From a virus: a stretch of DNA of 35,549 bases. Under the pieces are notes generated by a model. That model searched no databases. It saw only the letters and a list, made by a program, of their open reading frames with translations, and was not told the DNA's origin. Positions 1-5,796 of the stretch are shown piece by piece (within the stretch, counting starts at the first letter, position 1; each line of letters starts with the position of its first letter). Position numbers and translations under genes: made by a program. The stretch lies in the IMG/VR virus record IMGVR_UViG_3300046454_000336, positions 1-35,549 of that record. One strand, written 5' to 3'.

Positions 1-2
1 TT

Positions 3-281
3 TCGGCCCTCGATTGGATCGAAAAAGTCAGCCTGTGGAAAGCGGCCAAAAAGGGCACGCGGGTCAAATCGGATTATTTCACGATCTTGAACTGGGCACG
101 GAAGGATCGGACTCTTGAGGCGCACACACCGAAACCCGCCCCGCTCATCACGGCTGCCGAGCAGTATGATCGAGCTGTATGCCTCATGCACGTGACCGAG
201 CGGGAGGGCGATCCGAAGACGTTGGAAGCGTGCCTGGCGGCAATCGAGGAACTGGACAAGGACCGACGGGGGTTTTACTAA
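3..281 (+). CDS. C-terminal end of a phage replication-type protein (partial)
   Basis: The frame is open from the left edge of the window to the TAA at 279-281, so only the last 92 codons are seen and the start lies outside. The stretch DYFTILNWARKD, followed by a charged tail, resembles the C-terminus of phage replisome-organiser or DnaT/helicase-loader-like proteins, which often end in a similar Y-x-T-I-L-x-W-A-R-K-D motif. That is family resemblance from memory only; no catalytic domain is visible. The neighbours (methyltransferase, VRR-NUC nuclease) fit the end of a DNA-metabolism block. The next gene starts 12 bases downstream, which suggests one operon. Confidence 0.5.
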   Translation, partial: SALDWIEKVSLWKAAKKGTRVKSDYFTILNWARKDRTLEAHTPKPAPLITAAEQYDRAVCLMHVTEREGDPKTLEACLAAIEELDKDRRGFY

Positions 282-292
282 ATGGAGGAATT

Positions 293-499
293 ATGCGATG
301 TGGCTGCACAACCGAATATGACCGAACCGACCATCGGCACTGGCCGGATGATAGCGAGTGCCTCTTGCCGGAAGCGGTGGCAATTCTGAGAGGGGTACAA
401 CATTTTCTGAATCGTCCAGAGTTTTTTCGCACTCACGCGGAGATAGTGGCATTTCTGGAAAAAGTCGATGCTGGCGGCAAAGAGGGGGATGGCGGATAG
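293..499 (+). CDS. Small Cys/His protein of unknown function
   Basis: 68 residues. The ATG at 293 is preceded by GGAGGAA at 284-290, a good but very close ribosome binding site. The N-terminus carries a C-G-C pair followed by acidic, His-rich sequence and one more Cys (about residue 22); the C-terminal half is helical (AHAEIV-type) and ends in a Gly-rich charged tail. The Cys/His spacing could bind a metal but matches no domain I know. A competing ATG at 282 in another frame gives only 36 codons. No function is assigned. Confidence 0.5.
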   Translation: MRCGCTTEYDRTDHRHWPDDSECLLPEAVAILRGVQHFLNRPEFFRTHAEIVAFLEKVDAGGKEGDGG

Positions 500-682
500 C
501 GCCAAGGGGCGGGATTTCGCGCTCTGAACGGCCAAGGACGCGATTTCGACCCTCAGGAGGCTCTGTGACTCGTCTGAGCGGCTTGGATGTGGTTCACGGC
601 GAAAATTGAATTTCAGGATTTGGAGGCATATGGAAGTCGTCAGGCGGCGAATACAGGGAAGCGTGAGTTTGGAGGCCAAGCC

Positions 683-1312
683 GTGAAGCCACAAGCGCCA
701 GTGCCGCTCTGCATAGAGCTTTTTTGCGGAATGTTTGGATGGTCCCAAGGATGGCTCGAAATGGGGGGCCGCGCTGTGGGCTTTGATATCGAGCATCTGC
801 CGCATCACGGGCCGGTGCCGAAGGGTGCGGATCTCGTGATTCAGGATGTGCTTACCCTGCATGGAAGCCAGTTCAGGGATGCGGATTTGATCTTGGCGAG
901 TCCGCCTTGCCAGGAATTCTCTTATCGGGCGCTGCCTTGGAAACGGGCGAAAGCCTTACCGCCGCCGTTCAAAGGAATGGAACTGTTTAATGCGTGCTAT
1001 CGAATCCAGGCGGAAGCGTGTGAAGCTGCTAATCGGCATATTCCCATGATTATTGAGAATGTGCGGGGCGCTCAGAAATGGATCGGCCAATCTCGTTGGA
1101 ATTATGGGAGTTATTATCTCTGGGGGAATATGCCGGCGCTGATGCCTCATGGACAACCGCGCAAGAGTCGGGCATGGTTCAGTCAGCCGAATAGTTCAGC
1201 ACGATTATATTCCGGCCATAGTCCCGAACGCCGCGCCTGGTCCGCGAAGATAGCCAAAATCCCGCTGCCCCTCAGTCGCCACATTGCACAGATCTATTTC
1301 CCCCATGAGTAA
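683..1312 (+). CDS. Compact cytosine-C5 DNA methyltransferase-like protein
   Basis: 209 residues from the GTG at 683, which follows a clear GGAGG at 671-675. An in-frame ATG at 587 would add 32 residues but lacks a ribosome binding site. C5-methyltransferase motifs are visible: motif I IELFCGMFGWSQG (11-23, SAM binding), motif IV SPPCQEFS with the catalytic Cys (about 76) and motif VI IIENVRG (124-129). There is little room for the usual target-recognition domain and motifs IX-X, so it belongs to the short phage-type methylases; DNA methylation against host restriction is inferred. The stop overlaps the next ATG, linking it to the VRR-NUC gene. The start overlaps the stop of a possible 18-codon leader ORF (630-686). 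Confidence 0.8.
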   Translation: MKPQAPVPLCIELFCGMFGWSQGWLEMGGRAVGFDIEHLPHHGPVPKGADLVIQDVLTLHGSQFRDADLILASPPCQEFSYRALPWKRAKALPPPFKGMELFNACYRIQAEACEAANRHIPMIIENVRGAQKWIGQSRWNYGSYYLWGNMPALMPHGQPRKSRAWFSQPNSSARLYSGHSPERRAWSAKIAKIPLPLSRHIAQIYFPHE

Positions 1313-1670
1313 AACCATTAAGCCGTCAGTGCCGCTGGAGAGCGAGATTCAGAAGCAAATCATCGAATACGCCTGGTACACCTTCCGCCTGAAGCTGTAT
1401 CGGCGCAATACGGGGGCAATGAGCGGCACCTACAACGGCAAGAAACGCTTCGTGCGCTTCAGTGAGCCGGGGCAGGCGGATCTGTGGGGGATTCAGCCGA
1501 AGACGGGGCGGCATGTGGAGGTCGAAGTGAAACGCCCCGGCCAAGTTCCGACCGAGGCGCAGTATCAATGGCTTGTCGATTGTATTCAAGCTGGCGCGAT
1601 TGCCTTTTTCGCAGACTCCGTGGACATGTTCGAGAGAGCCTACAAAGATCCACCGCGAATCATTGAGTGA
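1305..1670 (+). CDS. VRR-NUC domain nuclease
   Basis: 121 residues, close to the usual length of stand-alone phage VRR-NUC proteins. The domain fills the protein: N-terminal acidic residues (LESEIQKQIIEY, 11-22), R-R-N-T-G-A (33-38), the catalytic G-Q-A-D (56-59) and E-V-K (74-76), then the Q-x-x-W-L helix. These fit the PD-(D/E)xK fold of this Holliday-junction or flap-type nuclease family. The ATG at 1305 overlaps the TAA of the methyltransferase gene, so the two are probably translated together. A role in resolving replication or packaging intermediates is inferred. Last rightward gene before a convergent junction. Confidence 0.85.
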   Translation: MSKTIKPSVPLESEIQKQIIEYAWYTFRLKLYRRNTGAMSGTYNGKKRFVRFSEPGQADLWGIQPKTGRHVEVEVKRPGQVPTEAQYQWLVDCIQAGAIAFFADSVDMFERAYKDPPRIIE

Positions 1671-1699
1671 GCTTCTTCGCCTTCCGCGCCGCCGAGGGG

Positions 1700-1954
1700 T
1701 TAGACGGCATAGGGATTTCCATCGCGGCCTTTTTGCAGCCGTCCTGAGCTGGTACGTTCCGTAGAATATCCAAAGTCGCGAATGACATAGCCGCCACGAT
1801 AGAGATGCGGAGTGTATTTCGCCGCTGTAATGGCTATGGCTTTCGAAGCAAGTATATCTTGCCCATCCAATTCAATCTGTATGCGATAGGCCTCAATTAG
1901 GTCATCCTTGGTGCGGAATTCTCGAAGTTCTACCGGAATCTTATCGTTACTCAT
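1700..1954 (-). CDS. Hypothetical protein, last gene of the leftward small-gene operon
   Basis: 84 residues; ATG at 1954, preceded on the minus strand by an AGAGG-type site, and overlapping the stop of the gene before it by four bases (ATGA). The sequence is mixed alpha/beta and charged, with no transmembrane segment and no motif I recognise. It ends 29 bases from the converging VRR-NUC gene with no obvious terminator hairpin between them. As the last member of a cluster of tiny genes it is probably an early accessory protein, by position only. Confidence 0.6.
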   Translation of the reverse strand: MSNDKIPVELREFRTKDDLIEAYRIQIELDGQDILASKAIAITAAKYTPHLYRGGYVIRDFGYSTERTSSGRLQKGRDGNPYAV

Positions 1955-2115
1955 AGTGCCTCTTTCTTCAGTTTCTTCGCCGCCGCCGCTTTCCGGCCCA
2001 GTTCGGCATAGTATTCGCGGTCGCCTCGGGATTTGCGTGCTCCCGAGGCTAGACCGCCTTGCTTTCCCTTGCGCTTGAAGAATGCGCGGGTGAGGCGAGG
2101 GGGGTTAGTGGGCAC
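1951..2115 (-). CDS. Small, strongly basic protein
   Basis: 54 residues from the GTG at 2115, preceded by GGAGA with good spacing. A longer GTG start at 2142 (63 residues) has no visible ribosome binding site. The protein is Lys/Arg/Ala-rich with G-G-L-A-S-G-A-R-K-S and a helical tail (ELGRKAAAAKKLKKE), somewhat like small KGG/Con-10-type stress proteins, but too short to assign. DNA or RNA binding would suit its charge and is a guess. It overlaps the upstream gene by about 11 bases and the downstream gene by four. Confidence 0.55.
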   Translation of the reverse strand: MPTNPPRLTRAFFKRKGKQGGLASGARKSRGDREYYAELGRKAAAAKKLKKEAL

Positions 2116-2299
2116 GGGATTTTCTCCGTTGAAGCTGCTCACTAACTTGTCGAGCCAAATTAAGAAAATATTGGCGGTCCTGATGTAGGGCGCATATCTG
2201 TCGATTCGCTGTTGAAATCTGCCCCCTGATTGCAGACAGGCATGCTTCTAACTGACTGATTGGAAGTGCGAGAATAGCTCTTAATTCGATGTCAGTCAT
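2105..2299 (-). CDS. Hypothetical helical protein
   Basis: 64 residues with ATG at 2299, overlapping the stop of the preceding gene by ATGA. The sequence is nearly all predicted helix: LRAILALPISQLEACLSAI, then a Gln/Arg-rich second helix, giving a possible short coiled coil. No catalytic or metal-binding motif is visible. The ribosome binding site is weak (GTGAG), so translation probably depends on coupling to the upstream gene. Confidence 0.55.
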   Translation of the reverse strand: MTDIELRAILALPISQLEACLSAIRGQISTANRQICALHQDRQYFLNLARQVSEQLQRRKSRAH

Positions 2300-2556
2300 A
2301 ATAAATTCTCACTTTCAGATTGGCGATCCGAAGTCCACCCGATATGTCCGCCGTCCTCGCGCCATTCGGTAATAGGCCGCGCCCACTCGCCGTTTCTGAG
2401 CAGAATTCCGGCATCCGACCGCCGTACGATCCAAGCTGAGCAGAATCGGAAAGACACGCGCTGCGCATAGTGCTTAAGATCCGAAGCTATTTCTTTACGG
2501 AATGAGAACGTCTTTGGCATTGGATTGCATGTGCCCATCCATTTCATTTGGATCAT
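2296..2556 (-). CDS. Hypothetical protein
   Basis: 86 residues; ATG at 2556 with GGAG about seven bases upstream on the minus strand and a four-base overlap with the preceding gene. The N-terminus is Met- and Trp-rich (MIQMKWMGTC) and the middle is basic and aromatic. No domain recognised. Codon pattern and the ATGA junctions on both sides support a real gene; function unknown. Confidence 0.6.
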   Translation of the reverse strand: MIQMKWMGTCNPMPKTFSFRKEIASDLKHYAQRVSFRFCSAWIVRRSDAGILLRNGEWARPITEWREDGGHIGWTSDRQSESENLL

Positions 2557-2744
2557 TTCGTCTCCGTTTCTGACGCATCGCGCCGGTTAATTTCTTCCAG
2601 AGTCTCGCAGATCAAGTCCTGCAAGTGATCGTGATGCTTTCGAGCCATTTCTTCGCGCAGCTTCCAAATCGGCAAGCGGTCGCGCAGTTCGTTCAAATAC
2701 ACCTGGAGCTGCTCGGTTGTGGTTTCGTGGGGTTGGGTTGTCAT
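2553..2744 (-). CDS. Hypothetical coiled-coil protein
   Basis: 63 residues from the ATG at 2744, preceded by a strong AAGGAG site; the open frame continues upstream but those codons lie inside the neighbouring gene. After a Thr/His-rich N-terminus the rest is one charged helix (LQVYLNELRDRLPIWKLREE and onwards) likely to form a coiled coil. It overlaps genes on both sides by four bases. No function can be given. Confidence 0.6.
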   Translation of the reverse strand: MTTQPHETTTEQLQVYLNELRDRLPIWKLREEMARKHHDHLQDLICETLEEINRRDASETETK

Positions 2745-2983
2745 GAAAGCTCCTTCAGTGATCGGACATAACATTTCAGTCCGTAATGGTTGTAGGCGAT
2801 ATTGGCTAATCGATGCGCTTCTTTGAATGTGAGCGGGGTGACTTTGGGGTATTCGCTGGTCAATTGCCGGACCCCAAGAAGCGAGGGCCATGCAATCACA
2901 TACTGATCTTCTGTGAAAATATAATAAAACCGCTCGGAAGATCCTCGGTCTCGTAAAACTGCGATACTTTCTAAATTTCTCAT
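2741..2983 (-). CDS. Hypothetical protein
   Basis: 80 residues from the ATG at 2983, with AAAGGAG spaced about eight bases upstream. The sequence is mixed, with aromatic beta-like segments (RFYYIFTEDQYVIAWPS) followed by a helix. No family recognised. It is separated by 66 bases from the upstream gene at 3050, the longest gap inside this leftward operon; that gap contains a GC-rich imperfect inverted repeat (CCCCCGC at 3008-3014 and GCGGGGG at 3036-3042). Confidence 0.6.
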   Translation of the reverse strand: MRNLESIAVLRDRGSSERFYYIFTEDQYVIAWPSLLGVRQLTSEYPKVTPLTFKEAHRLANIAYNHYGLKCYVRSLKELS

Positions 2984-3049
2984 AGTCGATCTCCTTTCAG
3001 TCAGAATCCCCCGCCCGCTTTGACGCTGCACGCACGCGGGGGTGGGGGA

Positions 3050-3217
3050 TTAATCGGCTTCAGTGATTCCGAACGCATTCGCCACAGTGCGCTCGCGTTC
3101 TGGCTGCCAATTTCGCAGTACTGCATATTCGTGCAATGTGGCAATTCGCTGCTCGGTTCGATACACCCATTCGATGTAATTGAGCATGTCGTCTTTGTCT
3201 TGTTCGAGATCTGTCAT
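3050..3217 (-). CDS. Hypothetical 55-residue protein
   Basis: 55 residues. It starts MTDLEQDKDDMLNYIEWVYR, followed by a basic helical part (RTEQRIATLHEYAVLRNWQP) and ends GITEAD. The ATG at 3217 forms an ATGA overlap with the stop of the upstream gene, as at most junctions of this operon, which is the main support. Acidic N-terminus and no motif recognised. Confidence 0.55.
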   Translation of the reverse strand: MTDLEQDKDDMLNYIEWVYRTEQRIATLHEYAVLRNWQPERERTVANAFGITEAD

Positions 3218-3441
3218 CTCAGTTGCCCGACTTCGAGCCGATTCATGGTGTAGGACATTTCAAGATTGTCTTTCGTCTCATATCGTTCACCATTCACAGT
3301 AAGCACGAAGTTCAGATAGCCGTCACGACGCAGCTTTGCGGGTGTTCCATCGGGCAGGCCCAGTTCGTAATCACCGGCATCGAGAATGTTGGTGCGAAAT
3401 GGCGACCAGTGAATGGCGATGTATGTCTTTGCTTGTGTCAT
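3214..3441 (-). CDS. Hypothetical protein with repeated leader (copy A)
   Basis: 75 residues from the ATG at 3441, the first codon after the shared leader sequence (ACGAAAGGAACGAAC then ATG). The frame is open further upstream but that part lies in the previous gene. The protein is beta-rich (YIAIHWSPFRTNILDAGDYE, then LNFVLTVNGERYETK). It may be a small single-domain protein; no family recognised. Starts with M-T-Q like the gene at 3754. Confidence 0.6.
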   Translation of the reverse strand: MTQAKTYIAIHWSPFRTNILDAGDYELGLPDGTPAKLRRDGYLNFVLTVNGERYETKDNLEMSYTMNRLEVGQLR

Positions 3442-3472
3442 GTTCGTTCCTTTCGTGGGGAGGGGGTTAGCA
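3439..3472 (-). repeat. Repeated intergenic leader, copy A
   Basis: Minus-strand unit C-TAA-CCCCCTCCCC-ACGAAAGGAACGAAC-ATG. It holds the stop codon of the upstream gene, the ribosome binding site and the start codon. Copies B (3752-3780) and C (3936-3965) are almost identical. Confidence 0.7.
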
Positions 3473-3754
3473 CTCGGATCGGTGTATTTCAATGTCAATG
3501 GCTTCAGCTTCAGTGACGGGATAACCGCCGAACAGAATCGCGGATTCGAAGAAGCGTTCGGCGGCTTCAAAGGATCGACCTTTCTCGGTAACTGCCAGCA
3601 AGCGGAAATAAGGTTTCATGCCGCCGTCATGGACATAGACAATTCGTTGCACTTTCAATCCTTCGATGGGTTCAATGGTCTTGCCGAAACAATCGATGAA
3701 TCCCGGCATTCTCACATCCTGTCCGATTCCAAAGCCTGCTTTAATCTGTGTCAT
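3467..3754 (-). CDS. Hypothetical protein with repeated leader (copy B)
   Basis: 95 residues, ATG at 3754 immediately after the second copy of the shared leader (one base shorter than copies A and C). The sequence is an alpha/beta mix: VQRIVYVHDGGMKPYFRLLA is strand-like, followed by a helix rich in Glu and Ala. Two cysteines are not arranged as a metal site. No family recognised. One of the larger members of the leftward operon. Confidence 0.6.
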   Translation of the reverse strand: MTQIKAGFGIGQDVRMPGFIDCFGKTIEPIEGLKVQRIVYVHDGGMKPYFRLLAVTEKGRSFEAAERFFESAILFGGYPVTEAEAIDIEIHRSEC

Positions 3755-3780
3755 GTTCGTCCTTTCGTGGGGAGGGTTAG
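3752..3780 (-). repeat. Repeated intergenic leader, copy B
   Basis: Same unit as 3439-3472, with one A missing between GG and CGAAC and a shorter C run. It again contains the upstream stop (TAA) and the downstream ATG. Confidence 0.7.
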
Positions 3781-3938
3781 CGGGTTGCTTTATAATGCCG
3801 GTTTTGGCTTACCACAGGATTAATTGAATCCATCAGGCGCTGCACAAGAGCTACTTGTTCACACAGGCCATATTCCCGATAAAGCCGAGCCCGGACACGT
3901 ACGAGAAGCCGATATGCCGGAGTTGAATAAATGCTCAT
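3777..3938 (-). CDS. Hypothetical 53-residue basic protein with repeated leader (copy C)
   Basis: 53 residues. It begins MSIYSTPAYRLLVRVRARLY and ends SQNRHYKATR; it is strongly basic. The ATG at 3938 sits directly after the third copy of the shared leader (AAAGGAACGAAC), and its own TAA lies inside copy B, the same layout as its neighbours. The leader context is the main evidence that the gene is real. Confidence 0.55.
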   Translation of the reverse strand: MSIYSTPAYRLLVRVRARLYREYGLCEQVALVQRLMDSINPVVSQNRHYKATR

Positions 3939-3965
3939 GTTCGTTCCTTTCGTGGGGAGGGTTAG
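3936..3965 (-). repeat. Repeated intergenic leader, copy C
   Basis: Third copy, differing from copy A only by two fewer C residues. The start at 4168 keeps the last six bases (CGAAC then ATG context) but not the rest of the unit. Confidence 0.7.
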
Positions 3966-4168
3966 TTTGTTTTAACGAATTCCATATTGACGGCAGCGGT
4001 TTTGCCTGTAATGAGGCGAACTTCGGCATTGCATCCGCTGTACTTCGGAAATGTGCGGATGATTTCAAGGATGCCAGTATCAGAACTGGCCCGACGAAAT
4101 GCACCGCCGACTGGATAGTGCGTTGTATCGTAATAACCAAAGCCTTTAGGGATGTACTGATGTGTCAT
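3962..4168 (-). CDS. Hypothetical protein, first gene of the leftward operon
   Basis: 68 residues from the ATG at 4168, which follows GGAGGATACGAAC and so keeps the GAACATGAC start context of the next genes. An in-frame ATG at 4183 would add five residues and would lie almost at the predicted transcription start. The protein is aromatic at the N-terminus (IPKGFGYYDTTHYPVGGAF) and beta-rich later (NAEVRLITGKTAAVNMEF). No family recognised. It is the promoter-proximal gene, reading from the promoter at 4190-4218. Confidence 0.6.
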   Translation of the reverse strand: MTHQYIPKGFGYYDTTHYPVGGAFRRASSDTGILEIIRTFPKYSGCNAEVRLITGKTAAVNMEFVKTN

Positions 4169-4189
4169 GTTCGTATCCTCCATGAACAG

Positions 4190-4218
4190 AGAATAAGGCA
4201 AGGGGGTTGCGGTGTCAA
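4190..4218 (-). promoter_or_regulatory. Consensus sigma70-type promoter of the leftward operon
   Basis: On the minus strand TTGACA (plus 4213-4218) is followed after exactly 17 bases by TATTCT (plus 4190-4195). This is a full -35 match and a 5-of-6 -10 match at ideal spacing. The predicted start lies near 4183-4184, at the 5' edge of the GGAGG of the first gene. It probably drives all eleven small leftward genes early, by host RNA polymerase. Confidence 0.75.
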
Positions 4219-4237
4219 GGGATTATTTGCAGGACCG

Positions 4238-4246
4238 TGATATTAT
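4238..4246 (+). promoter_or_regulatory. Extended -10 promoter next to the ATG of the 4253 gene
   Basis: TG-A-TATTAT (TG at 4238-4239, hexamer 4241-4246) resembles an extended -10 element. The ATG at 4253 follows after six bases, so the transcript would start at or next to the start codon. No good -35 hexamer is seen. Together with 4190-4218 it makes a compact divergent promoter region. Confidence 0.4.
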
Positions 4247-4252
4247 TTGTGC

Positions 4253-4567
4253 ATGGCTCAAATCTCGAAGATTTACCGCCAGAATGCCAATGTCTATCCT
4301 GCCCGTGCCATTGGCGAAGCCATGCCCAAGCACATCTTCCTGGAACGGATAAGCAAGCGGCCCATCTTGCAGAAGATCGGTAATGTCTGGGAGCTTTATT
4401 GCGATTATCACGAGCGAGCGATACCGAAAGCTGCTGGCTTCTGCTGGTCCCCGACTCAGAAGGTATGGTTCACCGATAATCCTAAGAAAGCGGTCACGCT
4501 CATCAAATATGCCGGCAAACACACCAAAGATCATTTGCTGGAACTTTTCGCTTCCCTTCCTGAGTGA
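4253..4567 (+). CDS. Small protein with a helicase-associated-like domain
   Basis: 104 residues from the ATG at 4253. The segment KAAGFCWSPTQKVWFTDNP (about 62-80), followed by a helix, resembles the small domain found at the N-terminus of some phage SNF2/DEAD-type helicases and in DUF5710-like proteins, where a G-x-x-W-D-P-x-x-K-x-W-x-T pattern is typical. Here it stands alone without a helicase. No ribosome binding site is visible at normal spacing (AGGA lies 18 bases upstream), while a -10-like box ends six bases before the ATG, suggesting a leaderless transcript. It diverges from the leftward operon. Confidence 0.65.
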   Translation: MAQISKIYRQNANVYPARAIGEAMPKHIFLERISKRPILQKIGNVWELYCDYHERAIPKAAGFCWSPTQKVWFTDNPKKAVTLIKYAGKHTKDHLLELFASLPE

Positions 4568-4693
4568 AAGCGAGTATCAATGGCACGTTCATGTGATAAC
4601 CTGAATTTGTTCCCGACCCCTTCCGAAGTACCACTTCACCGCGTCCGAAGGAAGGACGCAAGCGAAGCCTTCCCTTCCCATTAATTCTCAGGC
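4568..4693 (+). other. Non-coding gap with a short inverted repeat
   Basis: No gene is seen between the 4253 gene and the -10 box at 4694. The gap holds GGAAGG (4650-4655) and CCTTCC (4668-4673) as a 6-bp stem with a 12-base loop, plus further GAAGG/CTTCC-type repeats. No T tract follows, so it is a weak terminator candidate at best. Confidence 0.35.
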
Positions 4694-4699
4694 TATAAT
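4694..4699 (+). promoter_or_regulatory. TATAAT -10 box seven bases before the ATG of the small terminase gene
   Basis: A perfect TATAAT is followed by seven bases (CCCGCTC) and the ATG at 4707. The expected transcription start is at the ATG itself. No -35 match is seen 16-18 bases upstream. Confidence 0.45.
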
Positions 4700-4706
4700 C
4701 CCGCTC

Positions 4707-5162
4707 ATGAGCATCTCTGCACCTCGCACAGAAAAAGCACATACCTTCCTCAATGCCACTCAGAAGCAGGCACTCATTGCCGCTGTCGCTTCCGGAATGC
4801 CGCAACGTCAAGCCGCTCAAGAGTTTGGCGTTCATCGCAATACTGTCACCATGCTCATGAAGTCCGTGAAGCAATATGCCCATGCTGCGAATCCACTGTC
4901 AAAAGACTGGAAAGACAGTGCTTTAGCGGTCGCGCAAAGTGCAGTGCACAGAGGAATGTTGCATGAGAGTGACCCCATCGGCGCTGCCAACGTTGCACTC
5001 AAACTCATGCACGGTATCGGCTACCTCACGACAAGCAATCAGCTCCAGGTCGATGGTAATGTGAACTTGCAGGTGAGCTGGGGCGCGGTACAAGAGCCTG
5101 ACCCAGAACCCGCGCTGGACGTGGATCACAAGCAGATCAGCGATGGTGCATCGCGTGAGTGA
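4707..5162 (+). CDS. Probable small terminase subunit (helix-turn-helix protein)
   Basis: 151 residues. An N-terminal helix-turn-helix (about 17-55; GMPQRQAAQEFGVHRNTVTM) is followed by a helical middle and a C-terminal tail (LKLMHGIGYLTTSNQLQVDG), an arrangement typical of phage small terminase subunits, which recognise the packaging site and feed DNA to the large subunit. The large terminase lies 2.3 kb downstream rather than adjacent. No Shine-Dalgarno is visible near the ATG, while a TATAAT box lies seven bases before it. A transcriptional regulator with the same fold is the main alternative. Confidence 0.6.
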   Translation: MSISAPRTEKAHTFLNATQKQALIAAVASGMPQRQAAQEFGVHRNTVTMLMKSVKQYAHAANPLSKDWKDSALAVAQSAVHRGMLHESDPIGAANVALKLMHGIGYLTTSNQLQVDGNVNLQVSWGAVQEPDPEPALDVDHKQISDGASRE

Positions 5163-5424
5163 AGCCACATAAGATACGTTATGCGTAGTCAGATTCCGAT
5201 ATAACGGAATCCGATATAGTGGAAGTCGAGAGGGGGGGATACCCCACCGGCCTTCGAGCCTGGTCGAGTCGAGTCGGGGGATGCGTATACCCCGCCATCG
5301 ATGTGAATGTATATGCTCTCCCCGTGTATACCACTTCTGTTTCTCTGTTCCTCGGTGGCATCCTCCGTGGTTCCCATGCGGCAAGAGCCTTTCCGTTTTC
5401 TCTGGTAGTTTGGATTCTGTTTAT
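5163..5424 (+). other. Non-coding region with inverted and direct repeats
   Basis: Just over 260 bases with no convincing gene. It holds ATTCCG-ATATAA-CGGAAT (5193-5210), an overlapping direct repeat of TCCGATATA (5195-5203 and 5210-5218, period 15), and two palindromic GGGG...CCCC elements (5235-5245 with a 3-base loop, 5277-5293 with a 9-base loop). It lies directly after the small terminase gene, so a packaging (cos/pac) or operator role is possible; neither is shown. Confidence 0.45.
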
Positions 5425-5430
5425 TATAAT
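5425..5430 (+). promoter_or_regulatory. TATAAT -10 box before the Cys-rich gene cluster
   Basis: A perfect TATAAT is followed by seven bases (GAGTAGC) and the ATG at 5438, the same geometry as at 4694-4707. The -35 region (CTGGTA at 17 bases) is poor. It would drive the rightward cluster that leads into the terminase gene. Confidence 0.45.
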
Positions 5431-5437
5431 GAGTAGC

Positions 5438-5623
5438 ATGATGAAGCGAATGAGCGTGGAAGTGTTGAACCAGACGGAGGAGAACCGGGGGATGGCGGGG
5501 GTGAGGCCGTTGGCGTTTCGGGGGCAGGTGCGGTGTGGGAAGTGCGGGCATGCGTGGTGGTCGCGGGTGAAGGTGCCGAAAGCGTGTCCGCGGTGCAAGC
5601 GGTACGATTGGAGCAAGGGATGA
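5438..5623 (+). CDS. Zinc-ribbon protein
   Basis: 61 residues from the ATG at 5438 (ATGs at 5429 and 5441 are also in frame). The C-terminal half is a zinc ribbon: C-G-K-C-G-H-A-W-W, a basic linker and C-P-R-C-K-R-Y-D-W. The N-terminus (MKRMSVEVLNQTEEN) is short and charged. Such single-ribbon proteins are common in phages and probably bind nucleic acid or partner proteins; the exact role is unknown. The stop overlaps the next ATG by four bases. Confidence 0.65.
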   Translation: MMKRMSVEVLNQTEENRGMAGVRPLAFRGQVRCGKCGHAWWSRVKVPKACPRCKRYDWSKG

Positions 5624-5796
5624 GGCATGGAGATATCTATGAAAGTCTTGAGCAATTGCTGCCGGGACTGGTGGTGATTGTGGCATTGGCGATTTTCGGT
5701 TGGTGGTATTGGTCGGCATCCTCCGATTGCGACAGAAGGCATGGGGTCATGGTCCGGACCGTGATGTGGTATGGATGCGTCGAGGGAGCGAAGTGA
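5620..5796 (+). CDS. Small single-span membrane protein
   Basis: 58 residues; ATG at 5620 inside the end of the zinc-ribbon gene (ATGA). One hydrophobic segment, LLPGLVVIVALAIFGWWYW (about 14-32), is followed by a short basic, Cys-containing tail. It probably sits in the inner membrane with one span. No family recognised. The junction to the next gene is TGATG, so translation is coupled. Confidence 0.55.
   Translation: MRHGDIYESLEQLLPGLVVIVALAIFGWWYWSASSDCDRRHGVMVRTVMWYGCVEGAK

Noticed and set aside
282-390. 36-codon frame starting in an ATAAATGG junction
   Set aside because: Shorter than and out of frame with the 293 gene, which has the ribosome binding site and a more protein-like sequence.
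4650-4673. GGAAGG/CCTTCC hairpin as a terminator
   Set aside because: Long loop and no T tract; kept only as a repeat in the gap description.
5219-5437. N-terminal extension of the zinc-ribbon gene from an ATG at 5219
   Set aside because: The added 73 residues cross the repeat-rich non-coding region and a TATAAT box, have no ribosome binding site and show no protein-like pattern.
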